DNA of 64,000 nucleotides from Chryseobacterium defluvii (GTDB lineage Bacteria; Bacteroidota; Bacteroidia; Flavobacteriales; Weeksellaceae). Of the stretch, positions 32,970 to 41,957 are shown piece by piece (the first letter of the stretch is position 1; every line of letters starts with the position of its first letter). Made by a program: the position numbers and the translations under genes. The notes below the pieces were generated by a model, which saw only the letters and a list, made by a program, of their open reading frames with translations, was not told the DNA's origin and searched no databases. The stretch lies in contig NZ_JACHLE010000005.1 in the NCBI RefSeq assembly GCF_014204415.1, positions 63,145 to 127,144 on the forward strand, given 5' to 3'.

Positions 32970-33719
32970 ATGAAAAAAATAGCATTTGTATTATTAACCT
33001 TATTCACAATAGGATTATTTCAAGCACAAAACAAAAAATCCATTCCTATGAAAAAGAAAATTTTATTTGTCGTGACCAGCCATGACAAAAAAGGCAATAC
33101 CGGAGAAAGCACTGGATACTATTTAGGAGAAGTTTCTCATCCCTGGGAAGTCCTTCATCATGCAGGTTATGAAATCGACTTTGTAAGCCCGAAAGGCGGA
33201 ACCCCTCCGGTTGACGGATTCGACCTTAAAGATCCGGTAAATAAAGAGTTTTGGGAAACTCCCGAATATAAAAATAAAATTGACCATTCATTACAGCCTT
33301 CCCAGGTAAATCCTTCCGAATATGCGGCAATTTTTTATGCAGGCGGTCATGGTGCCATGTGGGATCTGGCTGACAATACGAAATTAGCAGAAATAGCTTC
33401 CAAAATTTATGAGAACGGAGGAATTGTTGCCGGAGTGTGTCACGGGCCGGCAGGTTTAGTGAATATTAAGCTTAGCAACGGTAAATATCTTGTTGATGGT
33501 AAAAAGATCAATGCATTTACCAATGAAGAAGAATCTGAAGTGAAGCTAACGGATATTGTTCCCTTCCTTTTAGAGGATAAATTAAAGGAAAGAGGGGCAA
33601 AATTTGAAAAATCAGGGCTTTGGCAGCCACATGTAGTAACAGACCAGAGAGTGATCACCGGGCAGAATCCCCAATCTGCAAAAGGGGTCGGAGAAGCCAT
33701 CCTAAAAGAACTCCCATAA
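32970..33719 (+). CDS. exported DJ-1/PfpI-family protein (Hsp31-like)
   Basis: A 249-residue DJ-1/PfpI-fold protein. Its nucleophile elbow is GGIVAGVCHGPAGLVN, with the Cys-His of the catalytic pair, and the acidic residue comes before it in the Hsp31-type manner (LGEVSHPWEVLHHAGYEIDF). An N-terminal hydrophobic stretch (IAFVLLTLFTIGLFQAQ) looks like a signal peptide; a second start, MKKKILFVV, would give a cytosolic form. The family includes glyoxalase/deglycase and chaperone activities. It closes the LysR-controlled operon, and a terminator follows. Confidence 0.86.
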   Translation: MKKIAFVLLTLFTIGLFQAQNKKSIPMKKKILFVVTSHDKKGNTGESTGYYLGEVSHPWEVLHHAGYEIDFVSPKGGTPPVDGFDLKDPVNKEFWETPEYKNKIDHSLQPSQVNPSEYAAIFYAGGHGAMWDLADNTKLAEIASKIYENGGIVAGVCHGPAGLVNIKLSNGKYLVDGKKINAFTNEEESEVKLTDIVPFLLEDKLKERGAKFEKSGLWQPHVVTDQRVITGQNPQSAKGVGEAILKELP

Positions 33720-33744
33720 TTAAAGGTAAAAACCGTACTTCATA

Positions 33745-33778
33745 AAAAAGAGCTTTTCAGGATTGAAAAGCTCTTTTT
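33745..33778. terminator. bidirectional terminator
   Basis: 14-bp stem AAAAAGAGCTTTTC/GAAAAGCTCTTTTT with a 6-base loop, T runs on both strands; it separates the convergent DJ-1 and AhpD-like genes. Confidence 0.85.
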
Positions 33779-33803
33779 GTAAATAACTACTTATTCCCGA
33801 AAA

Positions 33804-34247
33804 CTACTTCATGATAGGCAGATGGGTACTGATCGCAATCCTGTTCCATCCATTGATCGTCACAATGGCCATAATGATTTGTGCAATTTTACCCTCACCA
33901 AAAAGCTGATGAGCTTTATAATACGTTTCATCTGTTAATCCTTTTTGACTGATCAGGGTGATTTCTTCTGTCATTGCCAAAAGTACCTGCTCTTCTTCCG
34001 TGAATAATTCCGTAGCTTCTCTCCACGCATTCAGAAGAAAGATCCTTTGCGGGGTTTCACCATACTTCAGTGCATCTTTCGTATGCATATCCAGGCAAAA
34101 GGCACATCCGTTGATCTGTGAAGCTCTGATCTTGATCAGTTCTTTCTGGATGTGATTTAGAGAAATGGTCTGAAGGTAGCCTTCCAATCCCATCATTGCT
34201 TTGTAAGCTGCTGAATCTGTTGTTGCGATGTTTAATCTTGTGCTCAT
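33804..34247 (-). CDS. carboxymuconolactone decarboxylase/AhpD-like protein
   Basis: A 147-residue AhpD-like protein. The redox motif is GCAFCLDMHTKDALK (Cys48, Cys51, His55), the active site of AhpD alkylhydroperoxidases, so a thiol-dependent peroxide or reductase role is likely. It lies 7 bases after a DoxX-like gene and downstream of a Crp-like regulator, forming a small stress operon. Confidence 0.88.
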   Translation of the reverse strand: MSTRLNIATTDSAAYKAMMGLEGYLQTISLNHIQKELIKIRASQINGCAFCLDMHTKDALKYGETPQRIFLLNAWREATELFTEEEQVLLAMTEEITLISQKGLTDETYYKAHQLFGEGKIAQIIMAIVTINGWNRIAISTHLPIMK

Positions 34248-34254
34248 ACTATTG

Positions 34255-34683
34255 CTATTTTTTATTGAGATTATCTATTGTGAATGAATATTCCTGTTGA
34301 CCGGCCAGTAAAAATGCAGCCGCACTTCCTACCCATACGGAATAATCAAGAGGAGCCTTAAAACCTAAAGCTATGGTCATTGATAAAGCAAAAATCAGCA
34401 GAAGAAATCCGGTTCCATAAGCTGCTGCTTTGGTTTTATATCCAAAAAACAACATCAATGGCAAGATGATCTCTAAAAAAGTAGCTCCATAGGCTGAAAG
34501 TCTGCTTAAACTCTCGGGAAGAAAGAAAGTAAGCTGCCGGGTATATTTTTCAAAATTCTCCCAGTTTCCCCATGCGGAGTTCTTTCCCCACCATCCGAAA
34601 CGGTCCGCTACCGCAGAAAGCATGGTCACTGCAAGGGCTAATCTTAAAAATAATTGTGAAAACTGAACTTTTGGATCTGTCAT
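34255..34683 (-). CDS. DoxX-family membrane protein
   Basis: A 142-residue inner-membrane protein with four helices (about 8-24, 58-77, 83-103, 110-128). The DoxX-like features are the N-terminal LRLALAVTMLSAVADRFGWWG and GATFLEIILPLMLFFGYKTK. Members have been linked to redox homeostasis. It is the middle gene of a Crp-like regulator/DoxX/AhpD-like group, and the next gene follows after 7 bases. Confidence 0.82.
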   Translation of the reverse strand: MTDPKVQFSQLFLRLALAVTMLSAVADRFGWWGKNSAWGNWENFEKYTRQLTFFLPESLSRLSAYGATFLEIILPLMLFFGYKTKAAAYGTGFLLLIFALSMTIALGFKAPLDYSVWVGSAAAFLLAGQQEYSFTIDNLNKK

Positions 34684-34746
34684 TGTATTGGCTTTTAATC
34701 ATATGACAAAGTTCCGGTTTATTAATTATAAAAATCTTAAACTGGT

Positions 34747-35319
34747 TTAAGAACGTAATTTTGCCCTGATCTCGCTGAGATATTCAGGAGTAAAACCTAA
34801 AAAAGAAGCGATCAGATATTGAGGGATTCTTTGAATAAACCAAGGATACTGAGTGCTGAAGTTCACATACAATTCTTCTCTGGTCATTTCATAAAGGTAG
34901 CGGATCCTTCGTTCGGAGGAAGCATAGGCCCTCTGGTAGATCATCCTGAAATAACGCTCCATCACAGGATGTTTTTTTAATAATAATTCCTGGGACTGAA
35001 GGTCAATAACCAAAATAGTGCAACGTTCTACCGTCTGGATACAGAACTCAGAAGAGATCTGTCTTTCATAAGCAAAAGTATCCGTAATCCACCAGTTTTC
35101 AATAGCAAATTCTGTGGTCTGCTCCACTCCTTTTTCATTGATGAAAAACTTTCGGAGACAGCCTTGTAAAACAAAATACATACATCTGCACACTTCCCCG
35201 TTAAGCATCAGGTTCTGTTTTTTCTTTACTTCCATCACCTCAAAAAAAGAAAGAATGGAAGCATATTCTTCATCATCCACTCTGATGAATTTGTCTAAAT
35301 GTGCCTTGAAAGTATCCAT
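34747..35319 (-). CDS. Crp/Fnr-family transcription regulator
   Basis: A 190-residue regulator with an N-terminal cyclic-nucleotide-type beta-roll (SFFEVMEVKKKQNLMLNGEVCRCMYFVLQGCLRKFF) and a C-terminal helix-turn-helix (RIPQYLIASFLGFTPEYLSEIRAKL). No Fe-S cysteine cluster is evident, and its effector is unknown. It heads the DoxX/AhpD-like group with a 63-base gap and is divergent from the DUF1304 gene. Confidence 0.88.
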   Translation of the reverse strand: MDTFKAHLDKFIRVDDEEYASILSFFEVMEVKKKQNLMLNGEVCRCMYFVLQGCLRKFFINEKGVEQTTEFAIENWWITDTFAYERQISSEFCIQTVERCTILVIDLQSQELLLKKHPVMERYFRMIYQRAYASSERRIRYLYEMTREELYVNFSTQYPWFIQRIPQYLIASFLGFTPEYLSEIRAKLRS

Positions 35320-35384
35320 TTTTGAAATTGAGTAACCAAACTTAACTTTATTTTTTTAGTTTTACAATTCAAAAACAATAAATA

Positions 35385-35750
35385 ATGGAAATAGTCGCAA
35401 AAGTTTTGATCGCATTAGTAGCTTTGGAACATCTATATATTCTCTGGATGGAAATGTTCGCCTGGGAAACAAAGGGAAAAGAGGTTTTCAAGGCTGCATT
35501 ACCCGCAGAAATGTTCAAACCTACAAAAGGACTGGCTGCTAATCAGGGGCTTTATAATGGTTTCCTTGCTGCCGGGCTTATCTGGTCTCTTCTGATCAAA
35601 GATGAGCAATGGCAGACCAATGTAGCCTTATTTTTCTTAGGATGTGTTACTGTAGCAGGAATCTACGGAGCGGTTTCCGCTGCCAGAAAAATATTCTTCG
35701 TTCAGGCCTTACCTGCTATTCTGGCCATTATTGCTGTCCTTTTAAAATAA
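35385..35750 (+). CDS. DUF1304 membrane protein
   Basis: A 121-residue protein with four membrane helices. The typical DUF1304 features are AKVLIALVALEHLYILWMEMFAW at the start, LAANQGLYNGFLAAGLIW in the middle, and FVQALPAILAIIAVLL at the end. Function unknown. It is divergent from the Crp-like gene and shares its promoter region. Confidence 0.88.
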   Translation: MEIVAKVLIALVALEHLYILWMEMFAWETKGKEVFKAALPAEMFKPTKGLAANQGLYNGFLAAGLIWSLLIKDEQWQTNVALFFLGCVTVAGIYGAVSAARKIFFVQALPAILAIIAVLLK

Positions 35751-35776
35751 TCGGTTTCCGATAACTTTTAATCATA

Positions 35777-35837
35777 CCACAGATTACACAGATATTTTAA
35801 CACAATCATCTGCGTAATCTGCTAAATCTGCGAGAGG
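35777..35837. repeat. dispersed 60-bp palindromic repeat, copy 2
   Basis: CCACAGATTACACAGAT ... AATCATCTGCG ... ATCTGCGAGAGG closely matches the copy at 29399-29457 and is again partly self-complementary. Both copies are between genes. Confidence 0.65.
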
Positions 35838-35860
35838 AATATTCTATAAGCATTTAAATG

Positions 35861-36331
35861 TCATCTGAATTGAGCAGAAATCTCCGAAAGTTTCTGTTTC
35901 ATCACTTCAGGTTTAAGATTCCCTTCATGATAATACACTAAATTCTGATTTTTGTCCAGGAAAATCCACAACGGATAAACAGGCTGGTTTTTATTTTTAG
36001 ATAAAGCCAGAGCCAGCTCATGAATGCCCGAATTTCCATTGGACAGATATCCAAACTCCTGATCCTGAAAACGGATACTTTCTTTTGTCTTTTCCGCCTC
36101 GAAATTGATGAAGTAAAAATCCTCGTTCACAGTTTTTACAAGATCTTTATCTTTATTCATCTTAAAGGACTCAATCTTACATACACCGCACCAGTCAGTA
36201 TACAAATGAATGATGACCGGCTTTGAGTTTTCATTCTTCAGGATTTCAAGCTCAGAAAAAGTACCTGTTTTTATCTGTGAAAAACAAAAACAGGATACTG
36301 ACATTAAAAATAAAATTAAAATCTTTCTCAT
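35861..36331 (-). CDS. exported thioredoxin-like protein with CGVC site
   Basis: A 156-residue protein with an N-terminal signal (ILILFLMSVSCFCFSQ) and a thioredoxin fold: IHLYTDWCGVCKIESFKM gives the redox pair Cys48/Cys51. DUF255-type sequences (thioredoxin_7) look like this. It overlaps the end of the TonB receptor by 4 bases (ATGA), so the two are translationally coupled. A role in keeping the receptor's or its ligand's cysteines reduced is an inference. Confidence 0.82.
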   Translation of the reverse strand: MRKILILFLMSVSCFCFSQIKTGTFSELEILKNENSKPVIIHLYTDWCGVCKIESFKMNKDKDLVKTVNEDFYFINFEAEKTKESIRFQDQEFGYLSNGNSGIHELALALSKNKNQPVYPLWIFLDKNQNLVYYHEGNLKPEVMKQKLSEISAQFR

Positions 36332-38397
36332 TTTAAAGTATATTTTACACCTAAAAACCCCCTTATTCCCTGCATGGGGGCATACCCGTAAGTCGTATCG
36401 AAAGTATAATGATTTGGGTTATTCACCGGATCATTCACATGCTGATCAAACGGATCGAATGGCCGCATCAAAGGATCTTTCGGAGTGAAATTGAACAGAT
36501 TCTTGATCCCGCCATAAATTTCAAATCCTGATCTGAAACTCTTTGAAACCTGGATATTGGCCAGAGAATAGAACGGAGAATACTCCGGGCGATAGTCATT
36601 CGGTAAGACAGGCAGCCGCATAGGCCCGTAAAACTGTCCTGTGAGGTCTACCGTAAAAGAATTCGGGAATTTATAAGTTAGGTTATAAGTCCCGCTCCAT
36701 TTCGGTGCATGCAGCTGTTGTGATTTTTCACTTTCTCCATCCAGTTTCTGATAAACATCCAGATAAGTGATCCCTGCATTGATGCTCAGGGGAAAGCTGA
36801 AACTGTAGTCCAGATTCAGGGAAACACCCCTTGAAATTCCGTATCCGTGAAGATTATCATAGATAATTTTATCCGGTTCCGTATCAAAATCTCCCACGAT
36901 CTTGTTACTGAAATAGGTATAAAAAGCAGAAGCATCAAGATTGATCAGACGGTCTCCAACGGGAATTTTCCAGACGTAATTCAAATTCCCGTTGACAGAT
37001 CTTTCCGGCTTCAGATCTGACCTGATCACCACTTCACGAGAACCCGTGAGTGCTGCATGATCTTCTGTGAATAAATTCACTACCCTGAAACCCGTTCCGA
37101 AATTGAAACGCAGCGTATGATAGGGGTTCGGTGAAAATTTCCATGCAAACCTCGGCGAATGTACGGAATGATGGACTTTATCATAATCATACCTGTAGCC
37201 TAATAATAATGTGTTTTTAGAATCAATTTCCCATTGGTCCTGAATAAAAGCACCCCAGATCGGAGATTTCATAGGCTGATTGGCTAAACCGTCTGCCGAT
37301 AAAGTTCCGGGTGTATTATCATCATAAAAAGTTTTCTTAAAAGTCAGTCCCAGGATCAGGTCATGCTCACCCAGTTTCTTATCCCAGTACGTTTGTACAA
37401 ACGCTACTTTTTGGGTTGCATTAAAAGGATTGGCTCCGTAAAAAGAATTCTGGTCATGGTAATTATAGGACAGCTGGGTAACCACCTGTTCCTTAAAAGG
37501 CCATTGGTATACCCCGAAAGCTTCTGCCCTGTTGGTATAAATACTTTCGCCATAAACCTCACTACTTCCCCTGTAAGTCCTGTCCCACTCCATTTCCCCG
37601 CCAAAACGGTCTTCATACAGATACCTCAAAGCAAAGCTCGCCTGCCGGTTTTCCTTTCTCTGAAAATTCCATTTATTAAAAACTGAAACCCTGCTCTGTA
37701 AAGCGGAATCCGTAAAATTATCTTTATTCCGGTCTATCTTTCTTCCGAAGTTGAAATAGTTGAAGCTTAACAAAGAAGCCACATTCTTCCCCAGATTAAA
37801 TTTTGTGGAGACATCCACATTATTTTCTCTCCAGGTGCTTGTCATTACATCAACACTCAATTTCGGGGCAGTAAGGGCATTTTTGGTGATGATATTGATC
37901 ACTCCGCCCATGGCCTCGGAACCGTAAAGGGAAGAAGCTGGCCCTTTTACCACCTCTATCCTGTCAATAAGACTGTTTGGAATCCCGCTTAATCCATAAA
38001 CAGTTGAAAGGGAGCTTACAATAGGCATTCCGTCTATCAGGATCATAGTGTAAGGGCCTTCCAAACCATTGATATGAATATCCCCAGTATTGCAAACCGA
38101 GCAATTCAGTTGGGGTTTTACCCCGTTTACCATAGCGATTGCCTCAAAAATACTGGGTGTAGGGTTTTTCTGGAAAAATTTCTGACTATAGATCTCCACA
38201 GCCACAGGGCTTTTGGATTTACTTATAGGTTTTATGGTTCCTGTGATTACTACATCATCAATTAGTTTTGTTTTCATTTCCTTCCTGCCGGCAGCCGAAG
38301 AATCAGTTTTTTTAATCTGATCTACATTCAGGCTGTCTATTTCCTGGGAGAAACAATAAGAGGATAAAAAGATAACAGAAAATAATATTCGCTTCAT
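36328..38397 (-). CDS. TonB-dependent receptor with a CxxC plug motif
   Basis: A 689-residue outer-membrane receptor. The signal peptide ends at SQE, and ATG 38397 is chosen for it. The TonB box/plug reads LIDDVVITGTIKPISKSKSP..., then an unusual Cys pair (Cys99-S-V-Cys102) before TGDIHINGLEGPYTMILIDG, and IEVVKGPASSLYGSEAMGGV. The barrel ends FLGVKYTLK. The CxxC-TGDI.INGLEGPY plug belongs to a recurring Bacteroidota receptor type, possibly for a metal or metal complex, which I cannot confirm. A thioredoxin gene overlaps its end. Confidence 0.9.
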   Translation of the reverse strand: MKRILFSVIFLSSYCFSQEIDSLNVDQIKKTDSSAAGRKEMKTKLIDDVVITGTIKPISKSKSPVAVEIYSQKFFQKNPTPSIFEAIAMVNGVKPQLNCSVCNTGDIHINGLEGPYTMILIDGMPIVSSLSTVYGLSGIPNSLIDRIEVVKGPASSLYGSEAMGGVINIITKNALTAPKLSVDVMTSTWRENNVDVSTKFNLGKNVASLLSFNYFNFGRKIDRNKDNFTDSALQSRVSVFNKWNFQRKENRQASFALRYLYEDRFGGEMEWDRTYRGSSEVYGESIYTNRAEAFGVYQWPFKEQVVTQLSYNYHDQNSFYGANPFNATQKVAFVQTYWDKKLGEHDLILGLTFKKTFYDDNTPGTLSADGLANQPMKSPIWGAFIQDQWEIDSKNTLLLGYRYDYDKVHHSVHSPRFAWKFSPNPYHTLRFNFGTGFRVVNLFTEDHAALTGSREVVIRSDLKPERSVNGNLNYVWKIPVGDRLINLDASAFYTYFSNKIVGDFDTEPDKIIYDNLHGYGISRGVSLNLDYSFSFPLSINAGITYLDVYQKLDGESEKSQQLHAPKWSGTYNLTYKFPNSFTVDLTGQFYGPMRLPVLPNDYRPEYSPFYSLANIQVSKSFRSGFEIYGGIKNLFNFTPKDPLMRPFDPFDQHVNDPVNNPNHYTFDTTYGYAPMQGIRGFLGVKYTLK

Positions 38398-38488
38398 GAA
38401 ATTAAAATTGTTAGACAAAACTAACAATTATTTTCGAAACTAAAAACTATATGACAAATATCCTCCAAATTATTTCATCAAAAATTAT

Positions 38489-38496
38489 TAAATTTG
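38489..38496 (+). promoter_or_regulatory. -7 promoter box for hmgA
   Basis: TAAATTTG, 18 bases before ATG 38515. Confidence 0.6.
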
Positions 38497-38514
38497 AGGA
38501 AATAAAAGGTAAAA

Positions 38515-39702
38515 ATGAGATATTATCAAGCCGGGAACATCCCACAAAAAAGACATACGATCTTCAAATCTCCTGAAGATAAATTTTATTATGAGCAGCT
38601 TTTCGGAACGGAAGGTTTTCATGGTATCTCTTCTCTTCTGTATCATATTCACCGTCCTACCCAGATAAAATCTATCGGGGCACCAAAGGATGTGACCCCA
38701 AAGATCGCAGTTGAAAAGAATGTTACTCCAAGAATGTTCAAAGGAATGAATGTAACCCCGGAAAATGATTTTTTAGACAGCCGGAAGATCCTTTTACTGA
38801 ACAATGACCTGAAAATGGGACTGGCAAAGCCAAGGAAATCAATGGATTATTTCTATAAAAATGCCGAATGCGATGAACTTTTATATATTCATGAAGGAAA
38901 CGGAATTTTGAAGACCTTCCTGGGTGATCTGAAATTTGTTGTCGGCGATTATCTTATTATCCCAAGAGGCACGATCTATCAGGTTGAATTAAAATCGGAA
39001 AATACCGTGTTCTTTGTATTGGAGAGCCATTCCCCCATCTATACCCCGAAAAGATACAGAAATGAGTTCGGGCAACTTCTGGAGCACTCTCCCTTCTGTG
39101 AGAGAGACATTATTGCTCCCACTTTCGTAGAACCAAAAGACGAAAAGGGTGAATTCCTGATCAAAGTAAAAAAAGAAAACCAGATCACGGATTTCATCTA
39201 TGCAACCCATCCTTTTGATGTTGTAGGCTGGGACGGCTATTTTTACCCTTATAAATTTAACATTAAAAACTTCGAGCCGATCACAGGCAGAATTCACCAG
39301 CCACCTCCGGTTCACCAGAATTTTGAAGGACACAATTTTGTGGTCTGCTCATTCTGCGCCAGAATGTATGATTATCATCCTTTGGCCATTCCGGCTCCTT
39401 ACAACCATTCAAATATTGATTCCGACGAAGTTCTTTTCTATACGGAAGGAGATTTTATGAGCAGGAACCATATCGATTTAATGGATTTTACCCTTCATCC
39501 GGGAGGAATTGTTCACGGGCCGCATCCGGGAGCTATGGAAAGAAGTATCGGGAAGAAGTTTACTGAAGAGTATGCCGTAATGGTTGATCCGTTCCGTCCA
39601 TTGAAAATCACGGAAGAGGCTCTAAAAGTAGAAGATCCTTCCTATAAGACTTCATGGCTGGAAGAAAACGACAAAACACTGGAAGACCGCTCGCAGGAAT
39701 AA
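38515..39702 (+). CDS. hmgA: homogentisate 1,2-dioxygenase
   Basis: A 395-residue cupin dioxygenase that opens the homogentisate ring to maleylacetoacetate in tyrosine breakdown. Family sequence is seen throughout, for example MRYYQAGNIPQKRHTIFKSP and VGWDGYFYPYKFNIKNFEPI. The iron site lies in NHSNIDSDEVLFYTEGDF (His298 with Asp304/Glu305) and GGIVHGPHPGA (His334 or His337). It is shorter than the ~435-residue human/proteobacterial form. A CoA-transferase follows 37 bases later, and hppD and fahA are close by. Confidence 0.92.
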   Translation: MRYYQAGNIPQKRHTIFKSPEDKFYYEQLFGTEGFHGISSLLYHIHRPTQIKSIGAPKDVTPKIAVEKNVTPRMFKGMNVTPENDFLDSRKILLLNNDLKMGLAKPRKSMDYFYKNAECDELLYIHEGNGILKTFLGDLKFVVGDYLIIPRGTIYQVELKSENTVFFVLESHSPIYTPKRYRNEFGQLLEHSPFCERDIIAPTFVEPKDEKGEFLIKVKKENQITDFIYATHPFDVVGWDGYFYPYKFNIKNFEPITGRIHQPPPVHQNFEGHNFVVCSFCARMYDYHPLAIPAPYNHSNIDSDEVLFYTEGDFMSRNHIDLMDFTLHPGGIVHGPHPGAMERSIGKKFTEEYAVMVDPFRPLKITEEALKVEDPSYKTSWLEENDKTLEDRSQE

Positions 39703-39739
39703 CCTATACACATTACATATAATCTCAAAAACGTTCAAA

Positions 39740-41014
39740 ATGTACAATTATATAAGTGCAGAGGAAGCTATATATACCATAAAAAGCGGAAACCGTGTTT
39801 TCTTCCACGGGAGCGCATGTACCCCGAATTATCTGATCGATGAGCTGGCAAGGCAGGCACACCGCCTGGATCATGTGGAAATGGTTTCCATCACCCAGCA
39901 GGGGAATGTAGAGATCGCAAAACCGGAATATAAGGACAAATTTTTCATTAATTCCTTATTTGTCTCCACTCCGGTACGTGATGCAGTCAATTCTGACAGA
40001 GGGGATTTTGTACCTGTATTTTTAAGTGAGATCCCCATCTTATTCAGGAAGAATATCTTACCTCTGGATGTAGCTTTAGTAACCGTGTCACCGCCTGATA
40101 AACACGGATTTTGTACTCTGGGCACTTCTGTGGATATTGCAAGATCTGCCGTGGATACTGCTAAGATCATTGTCGCTGTGGTAAATCCGCTTATGCCGAG
40201 AACCCACGGAGACGGGATGATCCACGTCAGCAGGATCCATAAGCTGATTTGGCACGAAGAAGAGCTTCCAACGGTGGACTACGGTTCAAAAGTAGGCCCG
40301 GAGGAAATGCTTGTCGGCAAAAACGTTGCAGAGCTCATAGATGACAGATCTACCTTGCAGATGGGTATCGGGACTATTCCCGATGCTGTTTTAAAATGCC
40401 TGAATAATCATAAAGACCTGGGTGTTCATACAGAAATGCTGAGTGACGGGGTTATTGACCTGATCCAAAATGACGTCATTAATAATAAGTACAAAGGATT
40501 TAACGAAAATAAAACAATCACAAGCTTTTGCTTCGGAACAAGGAAACTGTATGATTATGTGGATGACAATACTGTTTTTGCATTCAAGGATGTGAGTGAT
40601 GTCAATTTCCCCATCAATATTATGCGGAATAAAAAAATGGTAGCCATCAATTCTGCTATTGAAATTGATCTCACGGGACAGGTTTGTGCGGACTCCATCG
40701 GAACCATGCAATACAGCGGGATCGGGGGACAGATGGACTTCATGAGGGGAGCCGCATTGAGTGAAGACGGAAAACCTATTATCGCTATTACATCAAGAAC
40801 CAAAAAAGGAATTTCCAGGATTGTTCCTTTTCTTAAACAGGGAGCAGGAGTGGTTACAACAAGAGGGCATATCCATTATGTGGTTACCGAATACGGAACT
40901 GCCTATTTATATGGCAAAAACCTGCGTCAAAGGGCCCAGGAGCTTATCAGCATTGCCCACCCTGACGATAGGGAAATGCTGGAAAAAGCAGCTTTCGAAA
41001 GATTTAAACATTAA
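39740..41014 (+). CDS. acetyl-CoA hydrolase/4-hydroxybutyrate-type CoA-transferase
   Basis: A 424-residue family I CoA-transferase (Cat1/acetyl-CoA hydrolase group). It shows the N-terminal NRVFFHGSACTPNYLIDEL, a PPDKHGFCTLGTSVD substrate-binding block, and the active-site Glu in NSAIEIDLTGQVCADSIG, with the glycine-rich GGQMDFMRGAALS after it. It moves CoA between short acyl groups. It is directly behind hmgA, and tyrosine catabolism ends in acetoacetate, so it may activate acetoacetate; this is inference. A promoter box TAAATTTG (41026-41033) follows for later genes. Confidence 0.86.
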   Translation: MYNYISAEEAIYTIKSGNRVFFHGSACTPNYLIDELARQAHRLDHVEMVSITQQGNVEIAKPEYKDKFFINSLFVSTPVRDAVNSDRGDFVPVFLSEIPILFRKNILPLDVALVTVSPPDKHGFCTLGTSVDIARSAVDTAKIIVAVVNPLMPRTHGDGMIHVSRIHKLIWHEEELPTVDYGSKVGPEEMLVGKNVAELIDDRSTLQMGIGTIPDAVLKCLNNHKDLGVHTEMLSDGVIDLIQNDVINNKYKGFNENKTITSFCFGTRKLYDYVDDNTVFAFKDVSDVNFPINIMRNKKMVAINSAIEIDLTGQVCADSIGTMQYSGIGGQMDFMRGAALSEDGKPIIAITSRTKKGISRIVPFLKQGAGVVTTRGHIHYVVTEYGTAYLYGKNLRQRAQELISIAHPDDREMLEKAAFERFKH

Positions 41015-41151
41015 AAATTTTACACTAAATTTGCCTATTGATAAAATATTTAACACAAAAAAGGCTTTTTTCAATAAAAGATATATAAAATATAAAAAAA
41101 CACTGATGTTTTGGCAATATTTTTGATAAAACCCATTATAAAACTTGCAAA

Positions 41152-41934
41152 TTGAAAACTATATATAATTCGATAAGAGAAGAGGTTGTAAAGCATCCTA
41201 AAGTAAACAACTCTGTTTTAGGAAATGTGAGTGAATGGAAAAGAAGCCACTACATCATTCTTTCCGAAATTATAAAAGATGAATTATCTGAAGCTGAGGA
41301 ATTAAAAGGAGGAAAAAAATTCGAAATAGGAAATACAATTTCGCATGTTACTTTGCAGCGTTTTTTCGAAAATGATTACCAGGATAAGACCCATAACGAC
41401 CTGAGGTTTTTAAAAACCCTGGATAAGATCTGCATTTTTTTAGGGTACAAAGATCTGAACGCATACATTCTTGCCATAAAGGATAAGAAACAGCAGCCTG
41501 AACAGTCAGGGGACCGGACATTTCTTACTCAAATGGTTTACGATTACTGTGCTACCGTTTTTGAATTCTATAAAAATTTTCCCGATCACAGGACCGAAGT
41601 ATTCAAAAATCTAGTTTTTGAGGATTCACCGTTTTTAGAAAGGGCATCCCATTTCAGCAAAGAATTATGCGAAAGGGATTTTCAATTAATTACAAAAAAC
41701 AACCGTTCCAATTATGAGGTATTTGATATTCACATTGTAACGGACGAGCCTGATAAAAAAATACTGGAATCCCAGGAATTCTGGAATCTTTTATTCAGGG
41801 TGGGAGAAACGGGAGAAGAACATTTCGTGAACCAGCTTAACACCCAGATCTATTTTATCCGCAAAATAAATAATGTCTGGAAAATATGGGACAACTATAA
41901 CCCTGACGCCGGAAGATTGAACCATAAAAAATAA
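41152..41934 (+). CDS. hypothetical protein with a putative HTH-like N-terminus
   Basis: A 260-residue soluble protein. Residues about 50-105 (IGNTISHVTLQRFFENDYQD then HNDLRFLKTLDKICIFLGYKDLNAYI) resemble a short helical module seen at the front of many flavobacterial proteins of unknown function and possibly binding DNA. The C-terminal ~110 residues (FDIHIVTDEP..., FIRKINNVWKIWDNYN) form a mixed alpha/beta domain I do not recognise. Only a TTG start (41152) is available; TAAATTTG at 41026-41033 could be its promoter. A terminator overlaps its stop. Its place between hmgA/CoA-transferase and hppD suggests, weakly, a regulatory link. Confidence 0.6.
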   Translation: MKTIYNSIREEVVKHPKVNNSVLGNVSEWKRSHYIILSEIIKDELSEAEELKGGKKFEIGNTISHVTLQRFFENDYQDKTHNDLRFLKTLDKICIFLGYKDLNAYILAIKDKKQQPEQSGDRTFLTQMVYDYCATVFEFYKNFPDHRTEVFKNLVFEDSPFLERASHFSKELCERDFQLITKNNRSNYEVFDIHIVTDEPDKKILESQEFWNLLFRVGETGEEHFVNQLNTQIYFIRKINNVWKIWDNYNPDAGRLNHKK

Positions 41935-41957
41935 AAGCTGTAGTAATCTACAGCTTT
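41934..41957 (+). terminator. intrinsic terminator
   Basis: 10-bp stem AAAGCTGTAG/CTACAGCTTT with a TAAT loop, partly overlapping the stop codon of the gene before and followed by CTTG. Confidence 0.8.
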
